Source: Chromohalobacter sp. 296-RDG
GTDB taxonomy: Bacteria > Pseudomonadota > Gammaproteobacteria > Pseudomonadales > Halomonadaceae
Direction of reading: 5' to 3'
Assembly (NCBI RefSeq): GCF_029889885.1
Contig: NZ_JARANY010000006.1
Coordinates: 1-64,000 of the forward strand
DNA length: 64,000 nucleotides
The notes under the pieces were generated by a model that was not told the DNA's origin, made no database searches, and was given only the letters and a program-made list of their open reading frames with translations. Both the position numbers and the translations under genes were made by a program. Positions 7,368-19,137 of this stretch are shown in pieces (the first letter of the stretch is position 1; each line of letters starts with the position of its first letter).

Positions 7368-7745
7368 GTGAATAGCAAAAGACCCGTAAACTTAGACCTG
7401 ACGACTATAAAATTTCCACTTCCCGCATTGACCTCCATTGCCCACCGCATTACCGGTGTCATCCTCTTCGTGGGATTGATCTTCGGTTTCTGGGCCCTCG
7501 ACGCGTCACTGTCGTCTCCCGAAGGATTCGAAGCAGTGCGTGACACCCTCGCCAACAACGTACTCGCCAAACTGATTGCTTGGGGATTGCTCTCGGCGCT
7601 GGGCTTCCACTTCGTGGCCGGCATCAAGCACCTGCTGATGGATGCAGGTATTGGCGTGGATCTCGAGGGCGGATATCGCAAGGCGCAGATCACGGTCGTG
7701 ATCAGTGCCATCTTGGTGGTTCTGGCAGGAGTCTGGGTATGGTAA
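7368..7745 (+). CDS. sdhC: succinate dehydrogenase cytochrome b556 subunit
   Basis: The protein has 125 residues with three hydrophobic helices. It is one of the two membrane anchors of complex II and helps bind heme b and ubiquinone. The family signature NSKRPVNLDL…SIAHRITG is at residues 2-30, and the heme-ligand region AGIKHLLMD is near residue 85. It uses a GTG start at 7368 because an upstream ATG is in a frame that stops immediately. Its last 7 bases overlap sdhD, which fits translational coupling in the sdhCDAB operon. Confidence 0.94.
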   Translation: MNSKRPVNLDLTTIKFPLPALTSIAHRITGVILFVGLIFGFWALDASLSSPEGFEAVRDTLANNVLAKLIAWGLLSALGFHFVAGIKHLLMDAGIGVDLEGGYRKAQITVVISAILVVLAGVWVW

Positions 7746-8086
7746 CCAATATCACGAACCTCGGTCGTAGCGGCCTGTCCGATTGGCTGATCCAGCGAGT
7801 CTCGGCCATCATTCTGGCAGTCTATGCCGTATTCATGGTCCTGTATCTACTGTTCCATCCGGGGCTTGATTACGCCACGTGGAGCGGTCTCTTCTCGCAG
7901 ACCTGGATGCGCATCTTTTCCCTGCTGGCCTTTATTTCCATCGCGGCGCACGCATGGGTCGGCTTGTGGACGGTGTCCACCGACTATCTCAAGCAGGCGG
8001 GTGCACGCTTTGCATTTCAAGCGGTCGTCATGCTGGCCATCTTTGTTTTTCTGGTGTGGGGCGTTCAAGTCCTTTGGGGAGCCTAA
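7739..8086 (+). CDS. sdhD: succinate dehydrogenase membrane anchor subunit
   Basis: The protein has 115 residues with three transmembrane helices. It is the second anchor of complex II. The N-terminal SGLSDWLIQRVSA and the helix containing SIAAHAWVGLWTVSTDYLK (with the likely heme-ligand His and the quinone-site Asp-Tyr) match SdhD. The ATG at 7739 lies inside the end of sdhC, and the stop is three bases before sdhA. Confidence 0.93.
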   Translation: MVTNITNLGRSGLSDWLIQRVSAIILAVYAVFMVLYLLFHPGLDYATWSGLFSQTWMRIFSLLAFISIAAHAWVGLWTVSTDYLKQAGARFAFQAVVMLAIFVFLVWGVQVLWGA

Positions 8087-8089
8087 TCC

Positions 8090-9862
8090 ATGTCCAATAT
8101 GCGTAGCCTGACATTCGACGCAATCATCATCGGTGGCGGTGGCTCTGGCCTGCGTACCGCGCTCGAGCTGGCCAAGTCCGGCAAGAAGACCGCGGTGCTT
8201 TCCAAGGTCTTTCCGACGCGCTCGCACACCGTCTCCGCCCAAGGCGGCATCACCTGCGCCATCGCCAGCGCCGATCCCAATGACGATTGGCGCTGGCACA
8301 TGTACGACACCGTCAAGGGCGGTGACTATATCGCCGACCAGGATGCCACTGAGTACTTGTGTTCCGAAGGCCCCAAGGCGGTTTTCGAGCTAGAACACAT
8401 GGGGTTGCCGTTCTCGCGTTTCGATAACGGCCGCATCTATCAGCGCCCCTTCGGCGGTCAGTCCAAAGACTTCGGCAAGGGCGGCCAGGCCGCGCGTACA
8501 TGTGCCGCTGCCGACCGTACCGGCCATGCGCTGCTACATACGCTGTATCAGAACAACCTGAAAAATAACACCGTGTTTCTGAATGAATGGTATGCGGTGG
8601 ACCTGGTGAAAAATGCCGATGGCGATGTAGTGGGCTGTATCGCCATGTGCATCGAAACCGGTGAACTCGTGCATATCAAGTCCAAGGCCACGGTGCTGGC
8701 GACCGGTGGCTCGGGCCGCATCTACGCGTCAACGACCAATGCGCTGACCAATACCGGCGATGGTATCGGCATGGCGCTTCGCGCTGGCTTCTCCATGCAG
8801 GATATGGAGATGTGGCAGTTCCACCCCACCGGTATTTACGGGGCCGGAGTCCTGGTCACCGAAGGCTGTCGTGGCGAGGGCGGCTATCTGATCAACAAGG
8901 ATGGCGAGCGCTTCATGGAGCGCTACGCGCCGAACGCCAAGGATCTGGCCGGCCGCGATGTCGTGGCTCGCGCTATGGTCATGGAAATCCTTGAAGGGCG
9001 TGGTTGTGGCGAAAACGGTGACCACGTCATGCTCAAGCTCGATCACTTGGGTGAGGAGGTTCTGGGGAAGCGTCTGCCGGGTATCGTCGAGCTATCCAAG
9101 ACCTTCGCCCATGTCGATCCCGCCACAGACCCGATTCCGGTCGTGCCGACGTGCCATTACATGATGGGTGGCGTGCCGACCAACGTCCACGGCCAGGCGA
9201 TCATGCAGGACGCCGATGGCAACGATCAGATCGTCAACGGGCTGTTCGCCTGTGGCGAGGCGGCATGTGTGTCCGTGCACGGTGCCAACCGTCTGGGCGG
9301 CAATTCACTGCTAGACTTGGTGGTCTTCGGACGTGCCGCCGGCATGTTCATCGAAGAAGCGCTCAATGAAGGGGTCGATTACCTCGAGGCGGCTCAGTCC
9401 GATATCGACAGTGCCATGGCCCGCCTCAACCGTTGGGATGAATCGAGCGGTGGCGAGGCAATTCCTGAGCTGCGTGCAGAACTTCAGGAGGTCATGCAGA
9501 ACGATTTCGGTGTTTTTCGCCAGGAAGACACCATGCAGGAGGGCGTCAAGAAACTGGCCGATCTCCGCGAGCGTATCGGTAATGCGCATCTGGCCGATAA
9601 ATCCAATGCCTTCAACACCGCGCGTGTCGAAGCATTGGAGCTCGACAATCTGCTCGAGGTGGCGGAAGCCACGGCAATCTCCGCTTTGGACCGCAAGGAA
9701 AGCCGCGGCGCGCATTCGCGCTACGACTATCCGGATCGCGACGACGCCAATTGGCTCAAGCACTCCATGTACTTCCCGGTCGAGAAGCGGCTTGGGCAGC
9801 GTGACGTGAACTTTGCGCCGAAGACCGTCGAGACCTTCGAGCCGAAAATTCGCACCTACTAA
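8090..9862 (+). CDS. sdhA: succinate dehydrogenase flavoprotein subunit
   Basis: The protein has 590 residues. It oxidises succinate to fumarate and passes electrons to SdhB. The FAD-binding GGGGSG motif is at residues 15-20, the covalent-FAD histidine is in [10 protein letters not shown] (His46), and the substrate-site segment HPTGIYGAG and the C-terminal RSRGAHSR-like segment ([17 protein letters not shown]) are present. Length and order agree with proteobacterial SdhA. It starts three bases after sdhD with no room for another promoter. Confidence 0.97.
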   Translation: MSNMRSLTFDAIIIGGGGSGLRTALELAKSGKKTAVLSKVFPTRSHTVSAQGGITCAIASADPNDDWRWHMYDTVKGGDYIADQDATEYLCSEGPKAVFELEHMGLPFSRFDNGRIYQRPFGGQSKDFGKGGQAARTCAAADRTGHALLHTLYQNNLKNNTVFLNEWYAVDLVKNADGDVVGCIAMCIETGELVHIKSKATVLATGGSGRIYASTTNALTNTGDGIGMALRAGFSMQDMEMWQFHPTGIYGAGVLVTEGCRGEGGYLINKDGERFMERYAPNAKDLAGRDVVARAMVMEILEGRGCGENGDHVMLKLDHLGEEVLGKRLPGIVELSKTFAHVDPATDPIPVVPTCHYMMGGVPTNVHGQAIMQDADGNDQIVNGLFACGEAACVSVHGANRLGGNSLLDLVVFGRAAGMFIEEALNEGVDYLEAAQSDIDSAMARLNRWDESSGGEAIPELRAELQEVMQNDFGVFRQEDTMQEGVKKLADLRERIGNAHLADKSNAFNTARVEALELDNLLEVAEATAISALDRKESRGAHSRYDYPDRDDANWLKHSMYFPVEKRLGQRDVNFAPKTVETFEPKIRTY

Positions 9863-9875
9863 GGGGTTGTCCAAG

Positions 9876-10586
9876 ATGTCTATGCTTCAGATATCCATTT
9901 ATCGCTACAACCCGGAAACCGACTCCGTGCCCTATATGCAGGAGTTCGAGCTGGACACGCAGGGCCGCGACATCATGGTTCTCAATGCACTTGAAATGAT
10001 CAAGCAGCAGGATAGTTCCATGGCGTACCGGCGTAGCTGCCGCGAAGGGGTTTGCGGTTCCGATGGCATGAACATGAACGGCAAGAATGGCTTGGCTTGC
10101 GTCACGCCGTTGTCCGAGGTGATCAAGGACAACAAGCTGGTGCTGCGTCCACTGCCCGGTTTGCCGGTTATCCGTGATCTGGTGGTCGATATGGGGATGT
10201 TCTACAAGCAGTACGAGAGCATCCAGCCTTATCTGCAAAACGATACCGCTGCGCCGGCCACCGAGCGCTTGCAGTCACCGGAAGAGCGCGAAAAACTCGA
10301 TGGGCTTTATGAGTGCATCCTGTGCGCCTGCTGCTCTACGGCTTGCCCCTCTTTCTGGTGGAATCCGGACAAGTTCGTGGGTCCAGCGGGCTTGCTACAG
10401 GCTTATCGCTTCCTTGCCGATTCGCGTGATACCGCAACGAGCGAGCGCCTGGCGCGGCTTGAGGATCCGTTTAGCCTGTTCCGGTGCCGTGGCATCATGA
10501 ATTGCGTGGCGGTGTGTCCTAAAGGGCTCAATCCGACGCGTGCGATTGGCAAGATTCGTGAGATGTTACTGTCTAATGCCACTTAA
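9876..10586 (+). CDS. sdhB: succinate dehydrogenase iron-sulfur subunit
   Basis: The protein has 236 residues and carries the three Fe-S clusters of complex II. The [2Fe-2S] ligands are in SCREGVCGSDGMNMNG…LAC (about residues 55-77), the [4Fe-4S] ligands in CILCACCSTACP (about 149-160), and the [3Fe-4S] ligands in CRGIMNCVAVCPKG (about 206-219). The start at 9876 is 13 bases past sdhA. A terminator-like hairpin 86 bases later suggests the sdh operon ends here. Confidence 0.97.
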   Translation: MSMLQISIYRYNPETDSVPYMQEFELDTQGRDIMVLNALEMIKQQDSSMAYRRSCREGVCGSDGMNMNGKNGLACVTPLSEVIKDNKLVLRPLPGLPVIRDLVVDMGMFYKQYESIQPYLQNDTAAPATERLQSPEEREKLDGLYECILCACCSTACPSFWWNPDKFVGPAGLLQAYRFLADSRDTATSERLARLEDPFSLFRCRGIMNCVAVCPKGLNPTRAIGKIREMLLSNAT

Positions 10587-10626
10587 ATCGCGCCGCGTGG
10601 CTTGTTATCATTGGCAACAAGCTTCT

Positions 10627-10697
10627 TCCTGCGACATGCCGTCGCAGGAGGCCGGTCCAACGATCGCCGTTAGCCGGTGCCCTGCGCACCGGCTTTT
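10627..10697 (+). terminator. two hairpins after sdhB, the second terminator-like
   Basis: TCCTGCGAC/GTCGCAGGA (10627-10649) is a 9-base stem. AGCCGGTGC/GCACCGGCT (10672-10694) is another 9-base stem that runs into TTTT. The second is a plausible intrinsic terminator between sdhB and sucA, though the T-run is short and some read-through is likely. Confidence 0.6.
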
Positions 10698-10820
10698 GAC
10701 GATAAGTGGACCCTAGCATCGCGTGTGACGCCAACCTGTTCCCGCAGGTCCCAAGTGACGCCGGCACGTCCGGGCGTGCCAGCGCCAAGAACACCCATCA
10801 GTGCATAGGGTGATTAAGAA

Positions 10821-13655
10821 ATGCAAGAAGGCATAATGGAGTTGATGTGGCGCACTTCCCATGTCAGCGGCGGCAACGCCCACTACGTGGAAGCGCTCTA
10901 CGAGCAATATCTCGTCGAGCCCTCTGAGGTTCCCGACGAATGGCGTAACTATTTCGATCAGTTACCTCGTCCGGAAGGCGCCCCCTCTCACGACGTTCCT
11001 CTCAGTCCGATTCGTGATCAGTTCTATCAGTTGGCGCAAAACCAGCGTGGCAAACCCGCCGCCGGTGTCGCCGACAGCAGCGAGAACAAGAAGCAGGTCA
11101 AGGTTCTCCAGCTGATCAACGCATACCGCTTTCGCGGCCATCAGCGTGCCGATATCGACCCGCTGGGGCTGCGCAGCCCGACGCCAATTCCTGATCTGGA
11201 TCTTTCCTTCCATCAGCTGACCGACGCTGACATGGAGACGTCCTTCCAGACCGGCTCGCTGTTCCTGGGCAAGGATCAAGCCTCGCTCAAGGAAATCGTC
11301 GACGTCCTGGAGAAGACGTACTGCCGCAGCATTGGCTGCGAGTTCATGCATATCGTTGACACCGACGAAAAGCGTTGGCTGCAGCAACGCTTCGAATCGG
11401 TGCGTTCCAAGCCGGACTACAGCATCGATGTGCGCAAGCACATCCTCGAGCGTTTGACGGCTGCCGAGGGATTGGAAACTTATCTCGCGTCCAAGTACCC
11501 AGGCACCAAACGCTTCGGGCTGGAAGGCGGCGAGACGTTTATCCCGATGGTTGACGAAATCATCCAGCGCACTGGTAACTATGGCACCAAGGAAGTCGTT
11601 ATCGGCATGGCGCACCGGGGTCGCCTCAACCTGCTGGTCAACTTGCTGGGCAAGAGTCCGTCGGAACTGATCGACGAGTTCGACGGCAAGAAAGTCATCC
11701 AGCAAGGCTCGGGGGATGTGAAGTACCACCAGGGCTTCAGTTCCAACGTCATGACCGAGGGTGGCGAGGTCCACTTGGCCTTGGCGTTCAACCCCTCGCA
11801 TCTCGAGATCGTCACGCCGGTGGTCGAAGGGTCCGTGCGTGCCCGCCAGGACCGCCGCGAAGACGGCGAGGGTGCCAAGGTACTGCCGATCGTCGTTCAT
11901 GGTGATGCCGCTCTCGCCGGCCAAGGCGTGGTCATGGAGACATTCCAGATGTCCCAGCTCCGTGGCTACAAGACCGGCGGTACCGTGCATATCGTCATTA
12001 ACAACCAGGTCGGCTTCACCACATCACGAGCCGATGACGCACGTTCCACGGAATACTGCACCGATATCGCCAAGATGGTCCAGGCACCGATCTTCCACGT
12101 GAACGGCGACGATCCCGAGGCGGTGGTGCATGCCACCCAGGTGGCCGTCGATTATCGTTACCAGTTCAACAAGGACGTGGTGATCGATCTCGTCTGCTAT
12201 CGCAAGCGCGGCCACAACGAAGCTGACGAGCCTTCCGGCACCCAGCCGCTGATGTACCAGAAGATCAAGTCGCACAAGAGTTCGCGTGAGCTTTATGTGG
12301 CGCGCTTGGTGCAAGAGGGCATGATCAGCGACGACGAAGCGGCCGCCATGGTTGAGAAGTATCGCGATGATCTTGTGGCAGGCAACCACGTTGCCAACGC
12401 GCTGGTCAAGGAGCCCAATACCGAGCTATTCGTCGACTGGACGCCTTATCTAGGGCACACGTGGACTGGTGATGCCGATACGTCGATCGACATGACGCGT
12501 ATGCAGGCGCTTGCCGACAAAATGTGCGCAGTCCCCGAGGAAGTCGAGGTACAGCGCCAGGTGGCCAAGATCTACGAGGATCGCCGCAAGATGGCCGCTG
12601 GTGATCTGGCTATCAACTGGGGCTTCGGCGAGACGCTGGCGTATGCCACCTTGCTGGATGAAGGCCATCCGATACGTCTGACGGGCCAAGATACAGGACG
12701 CGGCACTTTCTCTCATCGTCATGCCGTCGTGCATAACCAGAAAGACGGTTCGACTTATGTGCCGCTGGAGTACATCAAGGAAGACCAGCCAAATTTCACC
12801 ATCCGCGATTCTTTCCTTTCCGAGGAAGCGGCACTCGCGTTTGAGTACGGGTATTCCACGACCACACCCAAGGCCTTGATCATTTGGGAAGCCCAGTTCG
12901 GTGACTTCACCAATGGGGCACAGGTGGTGATCGACCAGTTCATTTCCTCCGGTGAGACCAAGTGGGGACGGCTTTGCGGGCTTACCATGCTGCTGCCGCA
13001 CGGCTATGAAGGGCAGGGACCCGAGCACTCCTCGGCGCGTCTCGAGCGCTTCCTGCAACTGTGCGCCGAGCACAACATGCAGGTCTGCATGCCGACCACG
13101 CCGGCCCAGATATTCCACCTTCTGCGCCGACAGGTGATTCGTCCGCTGCGCAAGCCGCTGGTGATCATGTCACCGAAGAGCCTGCTGCGTCACAAGGAAG
13201 CAACCTCGACGCTGGAAGATCTGGCCAATGGCCGCTTCGAAATGGTGCTGCCGGATCAAGGCAAGCTCGACACGGAGAGTGTCAAGCGCGTGGTGTTGTG
13301 CTCGGGCAAGGTCTACTACGATCTGGTGAGCTATCGTGCCGAGAATGGCAACGACGATGTTGCGATCGTGCGTTTGGAACAGGTCTATCCTTTCCCCAAG
13401 GAAGAGCTGTACGAGGTCTTCAAGACCTATTCGAACCTCGAACAGGTCGTTTGGTGTCAGGAAGAACCGCTCAACCAGGGCGCCTGGTATCAAAGCCAGC
13501 ATCATATGCGTCTGGTGGCCGATATGGTTCAAGAAGGCTTGGGGCGCGATCTGAAATTCGCAGGGCGTCCGGCATCCGCCGCACCGGCATCCGGCTACAT
13601 GTCCGTCCATGTTGAACAGCAGCGTCAGCTGGTGGAAGACGCCATTACTGGCTGA
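10821..13655 (+). CDS. sucA: 2-oxoglutarate dehydrogenase E1 component
   Basis: The protein has 944 residues, a normal length. It is thiamine-diphosphate dependent and decarboxylates 2-oxoglutarate, reductively succinylating the lipoyl groups of SucB. The N-terminal SucB-binding segment (MWRTSHVSGGNAHYVEALYEQYL), the active-site HRGRLN segment (AHRGRLNLLVN), and the ThDP-binding stretch GDAALAGQGVV…INNQVGFTT are present. The start MQEGIMELMW fits MQESVMQRMW-type homologues; an alternative ATG at 10836 has a better AAGAAGG spacing. It is the first gene of sucAB-lpd-sucCD. Confidence 0.97.
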   Translation: MQEGIMELMWRTSHVSGGNAHYVEALYEQYLVEPSEVPDEWRNYFDQLPRPEGAPSHDVPLSPIRDQFYQLAQNQRGKPAAGVADSSENKKQVKVLQLINAYRFRGHQRADIDPLGLRSPTPIPDLDLSFHQLTDADMETSFQTGSLFLGKDQASLKEIVDVLEKTYCRSIGCEFMHIVDTDEKRWLQQRFESVRSKPDYSIDVRKHILERLTAAEGLETYLASKYPGTKRFGLEGGETFIPMVDEIIQRTGNYGTKEVVIGMAHRGRLNLLVNLLGKSPSELIDEFDGKKVIQQGSGDVKYHQGFSSNVMTEGGEVHLALAFNPSHLEIVTPVVEGSVRARQDRREDGEGAKVLPIVVHGDAALAGQGVVMETFQMSQLRGYKTGGTVHIVINNQVGFTTSRADDARSTEYCTDIAKMVQAPIFHVNGDDPEAVVHATQVAVDYRYQFNKDVVIDLVCYRKRGHNEADEPSGTQPLMYQKIKSHKSSRELYVARLVQEGMISDDEAAAMVEKYRDDLVAGNHVANALVKEPNTELFVDWTPYLGHTWTGDADTSIDMTRMQALADKMCAVPEEVEVQRQVAKIYEDRRKMAAGDLAINWGFGETLAYATLLDEGHPIRLTGQDTGRGTFSHRHAVVHNQKDGSTYVPLEYIKEDQPNFTIRDSFLSEEAALAFEYGYSTTTPKALIIWEAQFGDFTNGAQVVIDQFISSGETKWGRLCGLTMLLPHGYEGQGPEHSSARLERFLQLCAEHNMQVCMPTTPAQIFHLLRRQVIRPLRKPLVIMSPKSLLRHKEATSTLEDLANGRFEMVLPDQGKLDTESVKRVVLCSGKVYYDLVSYRAENGNDDVAIVRLEQVYPFPKEELYEVFKTYSNLEQVVWCQEEPLNQGAWYQSQHHMRLVADMVQEGLGRDLKFAGRPASAAPASGYMSVHVEQQRQLVEDAITG

Positions 13656-13696
13656 GGCGTTCCATCGGGATCGAGAGAAAACACTAAGGAAACGAC

Positions 13697-15301
13697 ATGG
13701 CTACTGAGATCAAAGCGCCGAATTTCCCGGAATCCGTTGCCGAGGGCACCATCGCCACTTGGCACAAGAAGGTCGGTGATAGCGTTGAACGTGATGAGCT
13801 GATTGTCGAGATCGAGACGGACAAGGTCGTTCTCGAAGTCGTGGCACCGGACGCCGGTACCGTGACCGAAATCAAGGTAGAAGAAGGCGATACGTGCGAT
13901 TCTGAGCAGGTGCTCGGAATGCTGGGCGCCGCGAGTGAAAGTGGCGGCGAAAAGCCTGCCGAGGACTCGAAAAAAGAGAAAAAAGAAGAGACCAGCGAGA
14001 AGCAGGACGCGGCAGCAGCCAAGTCCGATGATGCCAAGTCGACGGCGTCTGGCAACCAGTATGACGTCAAGGCGCCGAGCTTCCCGGAGTCCGTCCAGGA
14101 AGGGACCGTGGCCACCTGGCACAAGCAGGTCGGTGAAGCGGTGAAGCGTGACGATATCCTTGCGGACATCGAGACCGACAAGGTAGTGCTCGAAGTCGTC
14201 GCCCCGGCCAATGGCGCCCTCAGCGAGATCAAGGTGCAAGAAGGCGAGCAGGTCGAGTCCGAAGCGGTGCTCGCATTGTTCGCCGAAGGCGCCGGCGGTG
14301 ATGCCGCGGGCGGTGAGGCTTCCGCATCTGGCGATACGGCGAGCGAGTCGAAAGACACCGGCAGTGATGAGAAGGTCGGTGACAAGATCCTTGCGCCGGC
14401 AGCACGCAAACTGGTCGCCGAGCATGACCTGGATGCCAGCAAGATCGAAGGCACCGGCAAGGGCGGTCGCATCCTCAAGGAAGATGTCCAGAAGGCCGTC
14501 AAGGACAGTTCCGCCAAGAAGAGCGCCAAACCCGAGGGCGGCAAACCCGAGGGCGGCGACGTCAAGGCTGCCGCAGCGCCGGCACCCGCCGTCGAGGGTG
14601 ATCGTCCAGAGCAACGCGTGCCGATGAGCCGTTTGCGCCAGACCATCGCCAAGCGTCTGGTGCAGGCACAGCAGACCGCCGCCATGCTGACCACCTATAA
14701 CGAGGTGGACATGAGTGCGGTGATGAATCTGCGCAGTCAGTACAAGGAAACCTTCCTCAAGGCGCACGATACCAAGCTCGGTTTCATGGGCTTCTTCGTC
14801 AAGGCGTGTACCGAGGCGCTCAAGCGTTTCCCCGACGTGAACGCGTCGATCGATGGCAGCGATATCGTCTATCACGGCTATCAGGACATCGGTGTCGCCG
14901 TGTCCACGCCGCGTGGCCTGGTCGTACCGGTGCTGCGTGATACCGACAGCATGAAACTTGCCGATGTCGAGAAGAGCATCGTCGACTTCGGCGAGCGCGG
15001 TCGTGACGGCAAGATCGGCATCGAAGACATGCAGGGTGGCACCTTTACCATCACCAACGGCGGTATCTTCGGGTCGCTGCTGTCGACACCGATCATCAAT
15101 CCGCCGCAGACAGCGATTCTGGGTATGCACAAGATCCAGGAGCGTCCGATGGCCGTCGACGGCAAGGTCGAGATTCGTCCGATGATGTATCTCGCTATCT
15201 CCTATGACCACCGCATGATTGACGGCAAGGACGCGGTGCAATTCCTGGTCACGATCAAGGAACTGCTCGAAGATCCCGCACGTTTCTTGCTCGACGTGTG
15301 A
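13697..15301 (+). CDS. sucB: dihydrolipoyl succinyltransferase (E2o) with two lipoyl domains
   Basis: The protein has 534 residues, about 130 longer than the usual 400-residue E2o. It transfers succinyl groups to CoA and forms the core of the 2-oxoglutarate dehydrogenase complex. Two lipoyl domains are visible: residues 1-77 with lipoyl-Lys43 ([10 protein letters not shown]) and about 120-195 with Lys162 ([10 protein letters not shown]). They are joined by acidic, Lys/Glu/Ala-rich linkers. The peripheral-subunit-binding domain follows ([29 protein letters not shown], about 232-262), then the catalytic domain ending with [16 protein letters not shown]2p enzymes often have two or three lipoyl domains, but E2o normally has one. 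The flanking sucA and the sucCD context fix it as the succinyl enzyme. Confidence 0.95.
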   Translation: MATEIKAPNFPESVAEGTIATWHKKVGDSVERDELIVEIETDKVVLEVVAPDAGTVTEIKVEEGDTCDSEQVLGMLGAASESGGEKPAEDSKKEKKEETSEKQDAAAAKSDDAKSTASGNQYDVKAPSFPESVQEGTVATWHKQVGEAVKRDDILADIETDKVVLEVVAPANGALSEIKVQEGEQVESEAVLALFAEGAGGDAAGGEASASGDTASESKDTGSDEKVGDKILAPAARKLVAEHDLDASKIEGTGKGGRILKEDVQKAVKDSSAKKSAKPEGGKPEGGDVKAAAAPAPAVEGDRPEQRVPMSRLRQTIAKRLVQAQQTAAMLTTYNEVDMSAVMNLRSQYKETFLKAHDTKLGFMGFFVKACTEALKRFPDVNASIDGSDIVYHGYQDIGVAVSTPRGLVVPVLRDTDSMKLADVEKSIVDFGERGRDGKIGIEDMQGGTFTITNGGIFGSLLSTPIINPPQTAILGMHKIQERPMAVDGKVEIRPMMYLAISYDHRMIDGKDAVQFLVTIKELLEDPARFLLDV

Positions 15302-15332
15302 TGGCTGTCGCCGAACAATGCGTTGCGACTAA

Positions 15333-16799
<1,467 letters not shown>

Positions 16800-16833
16800 G
16801 CGTTTCGACGAGCGTTTCAGTGTAGAGACGCGT

Positions 16834-16906
16834 CGCTCCCGCTTAGGCGGGAGCGAACAGGGGTAGCGGTGGCCTGAGGCTGTAAAAGCTCGAGGCCATC
16901 GCTACC
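16834..16906 (+). promoter_or_regulatory. two strong hairpins between lpd and sucC
   Basis: CGCTCCCGC/GCGGGAGCG with loop TTAG (16834-16855) is a 9-base stem. A longer stem follows (16862-16875 paired with 16893-16906, 14 pairs including one G-U). Neither is followed by a T-run. They could be mRNA processing or stability elements that set different levels of lpd and sucCD, or a partial terminator. Confidence 0.55.
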
Positions 16907-16939
16907 ATTCGAGTCACATGCAACCAATGGCATGACACG

Positions 16940-18106
16940 ATGAACCTTCACGAGTATCAGAGCAAACAGTTGTTTGCCGATTATGGTCTACCGGTGTCCA
17001 AGGGTTTCGCCGTGGATACCCCCGAAGAAGCTGCCGATGCGTGCAAGAAGATTGGCGGTGATAAGTGGGTCGTCAAGGCCCAGGTTCACGCAGGTGGCCG
17101 TGGCAAGGCGGGCGGCGTCAAGCTGGTCGAAAGCGTCGAGGATGCCAAGGCGTTCGCTGAAAAATGGCTGGGCGAGAACCTGGTGACCTTCCAGACCGAT
17201 GAGAAGGGCCAACCGGTCACCAAGATCCTGGTCGAAGACTGCACCGATATCGCCAACGAGCTTTATCTGGGCGCCGTCGTCGATCGCGGCACGCGGCGTA
17301 TCGTTTTCATGGCCTCCACCGAAGGCGGCGTGGAAATCGAGAAGGTCGCCGAAGAAACGCCCGAGAAGATTCTCAAGGCCGAAGTCGATCCGCTGGTCGG
17401 TGCTCAGCCGTACCAGGCGCGTGAACTGGCGTTCGACCTGGGTCTGGAAGGCGCACAGATCAAGCAGTTCACCAAGATCTTCCTGGGCCTGGCCAAGCTG
17501 TTCGAAGAAAAAGACCTCGCGCTGCTCGAGATCAACCCGCTGGTGATCAACAACAGCGGCGACCTGCACTGCCTGGATGCCAAGATCGGCCTCGATGGCA
17601 ATGCGCTGTATCGTCATCCCGATCTGCAAGCCATGCGCGACCCGTCTCAGGAAGACGAACGTGAGGCGCACGCTCAGGCGTGGGAACTCAACTACGTCGC
17701 TCTGGAAGGCAATATCGGTTGCATGGTCAATGGCGCCGGCCTGGCCATGGGGACCATGGACATTATCAAGCTCAACGGCGGGCAGCCGGCCAACTTCCTG
17801 GACGTTGGCGGTGGTGCCACCGAAGAGCGCGTGGGCGAAGCCTTCAAGATCATCCTCTCCGACGATTCCGTGAAAGCCGTTCTGGTCAATATCTTCGGCG
17901 GCATCGTGCGTTGCGACATGATCGCCGAGGGCATCATCGGTGCCGTCGAGCAGGTCGGTGTCAACGTGCCGGTCGTGGTGCGTCTCGAAGGCAACAACGC
18001 CGAGCTGGGTGCCGAGAAATTGGCCTCCAGCGGACTGAACATCATCGCTGCTACCAGCTTGACCGACGCGGCCCAGCAGGTCGTCAAAGCAGCGGAGGGC
18101 AAGTAA
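16940..18106 (+). CDS. sucC: succinyl-CoA synthetase beta subunit
   Basis: The protein has 388 residues, the exact usual size. It is the ATP-grasp subunit that binds nucleotide and succinate and, with SucD, makes ATP or GTP from succinyl-CoA. The N-terminus [22 protein letters not shown], the glycine-rich [12 protein letters not shown], and the C-terminal [15 protein letters not shown] are characteristic. It overlaps sucD by one base (TAATG), so the two subunits are translated together. Confidence 0.97.
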   Translation: MNLHEYQSKQLFADYGLPVSKGFAVDTPEEAADACKKIGGDKWVVKAQVHAGGRGKAGGVKLVESVEDAKAFAEKWLGENLVTFQTDEKGQPVTKILVEDCTDIANELYLGAVVDRGTRRIVFMASTEGGVEIEKVAEETPEKILKAEVDPLVGAQPYQARELAFDLGLEGAQIKQFTKIFLGLAKLFEEKDLALLEINPLVINNSGDLHCLDAKIGLDGNALYRHPDLQAMRDPSQEDEREAHAQAWELNYVALEGNIGCMVNGAGLAMGTMDIIKLNGGQPANFLDVGGGATEERVGEAFKIILSDDSVKAVLVNIFGGIVRCDMIAEGIIGAVEQVGVNVPVVVRLEGNNAELGAEKLASSGLNIIAATSLTDAAQQVVKAAEGK

Positions 18107-18978
18107 TGAGTATCCTGATCGACAAAAGCACCAAGGTCATCTGCCAAGGCTTCACCGGTGGCCAGGGGACCTTCCACTCCGAGCAGGCGATTGCCTACGG
18201 CACTCAGATGGTGGGTGGCGTGACGCCAGGCAAGGGTGGCCAGACGCACCTCGGCCTGCCGGTGTTCAACACTGTCAAGGAAGCCGTCGACACGACCGGT
18301 GCCGAAGCCTCCGTGATCTACGTGCCCGCGCCGTTCTGCAAGGATTCCATCCTTGAGGCCGCCAATGCCGGCATCAAGCTGATCGTGTGCATCACCGAGG
18401 GAATTCCGACCCTCGATATGCTCGACGTCAAGGCCAAGTGCGACGAGTTGGGCGTGTGCCTGATCGGGCCGAACTGCCCGGGGGTGATCACGCCGGGCGA
18501 GACCAAGATCGGCATCATGCCGGGGCATATCCACAAGTCCGGCAAGGTCGGCATCGTATCGCGCTCCGGCACCTTGACCTACGAAGCCGTCAAGCAGACC
18601 ACCGATCATGGATTCGGCCAGTCCACTTGCGTGGGCATCGGCGGCGACCCGATCCCGGGATCCACCTTCATCGACATGCTCGAGATGTTCGAGAAGGACC
18701 CGCAGACCGAAGCCATCGTGATGATCGGCGAGATCGGCGGCACGGCGGAAGAAGAAGCCGCAGCATACGTCAAGGAGCATGTCTCAAAGCCGGTGGTCTC
18801 CTATATCGCCGGTGTAACGGCGCCTCCGGGCAAGCGCATGGGCCACGCCGGTGCCATCATCGCTGGTGGCAAGGGTACGGCGGACGAGAAGTTCACCGCG
18901 CTCGAGTCTGCAGGCGTCAAGACCGTGCGTTCGCTCGCCGAGATCGGCGATGCGCTGAAGGCAGCGACGGGTTGGTAA
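18106..18978 (+). CDS. sucD: succinyl-CoA synthetase alpha subunit
   Basis: The protein has 290 residues. It binds CoA and carries the phosphohistidine. The N-terminal CoA-binding fold contains [23 protein letters not shown], the central [20 protein letters not shown] is present, and the active His lies in KRMGHAGAI (about residue 246). The start overlaps the sucC stop, and a strong hairpin 47 bases after the stop ends the TCA block. Confidence 0.97.
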   Translation: MSILIDKSTKVICQGFTGGQGTFHSEQAIAYGTQMVGGVTPGKGGQTHLGLPVFNTVKEAVDTTGAEASVIYVPAPFCKDSILEAANAGIKLIVCITEGIPTLDMLDVKAKCDELGVCLIGPNCPGVITPGETKIGIMPGHIHKSGKVGIVSRSGTLTYEAVKQTTDHGFGQSTCVGIGGDPIPGSTFIDMLEMFEKDPQTEAIVMIGEIGGTAEEEAAAYVKEHVSKPVVSYIAGVTAPPGKRMGHAGAIIAGGKGTADEKFTALESAGVKTVRSLAEIGDALKAATGW

Positions 18979-19024
18979 GTCGCCTCTAGGCCCGGCGGGT
19001 CATGGGTCGCCGGCCAGTGAGCAT

Positions 19025-19058
19025 GACGAAGGGCATCCCTACGGGGATGCCCTTCGTC
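19025..19058. terminator. 15-base perfect hairpin after sucD
   Basis: GACGAAGGGCATCCC (19025-19039) pairs perfectly with 19044-19058 around loop TACG. It lies between the sucD stop and the 3' end of the minus-strand YbhN-like gene, so it may stop transcription from both sides. The following T content is poor. Confidence 0.65.
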
Positions 19059-19137
19059 GTTTCAAGTGCTTTATGCAAACGGCCTGCGCTCGCTGCCTTT
19101 CTTGAAAACGCGACCGTTCGTAAAAACGTGCAAGTGA

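Noticed and set aside
13625-15241. 538-residue antisense frame over sucB
   Set aside because: It is a mirror-frame artefact of the high-GC, lipoyl-domain coding bias; sucB on the other strand is certain.
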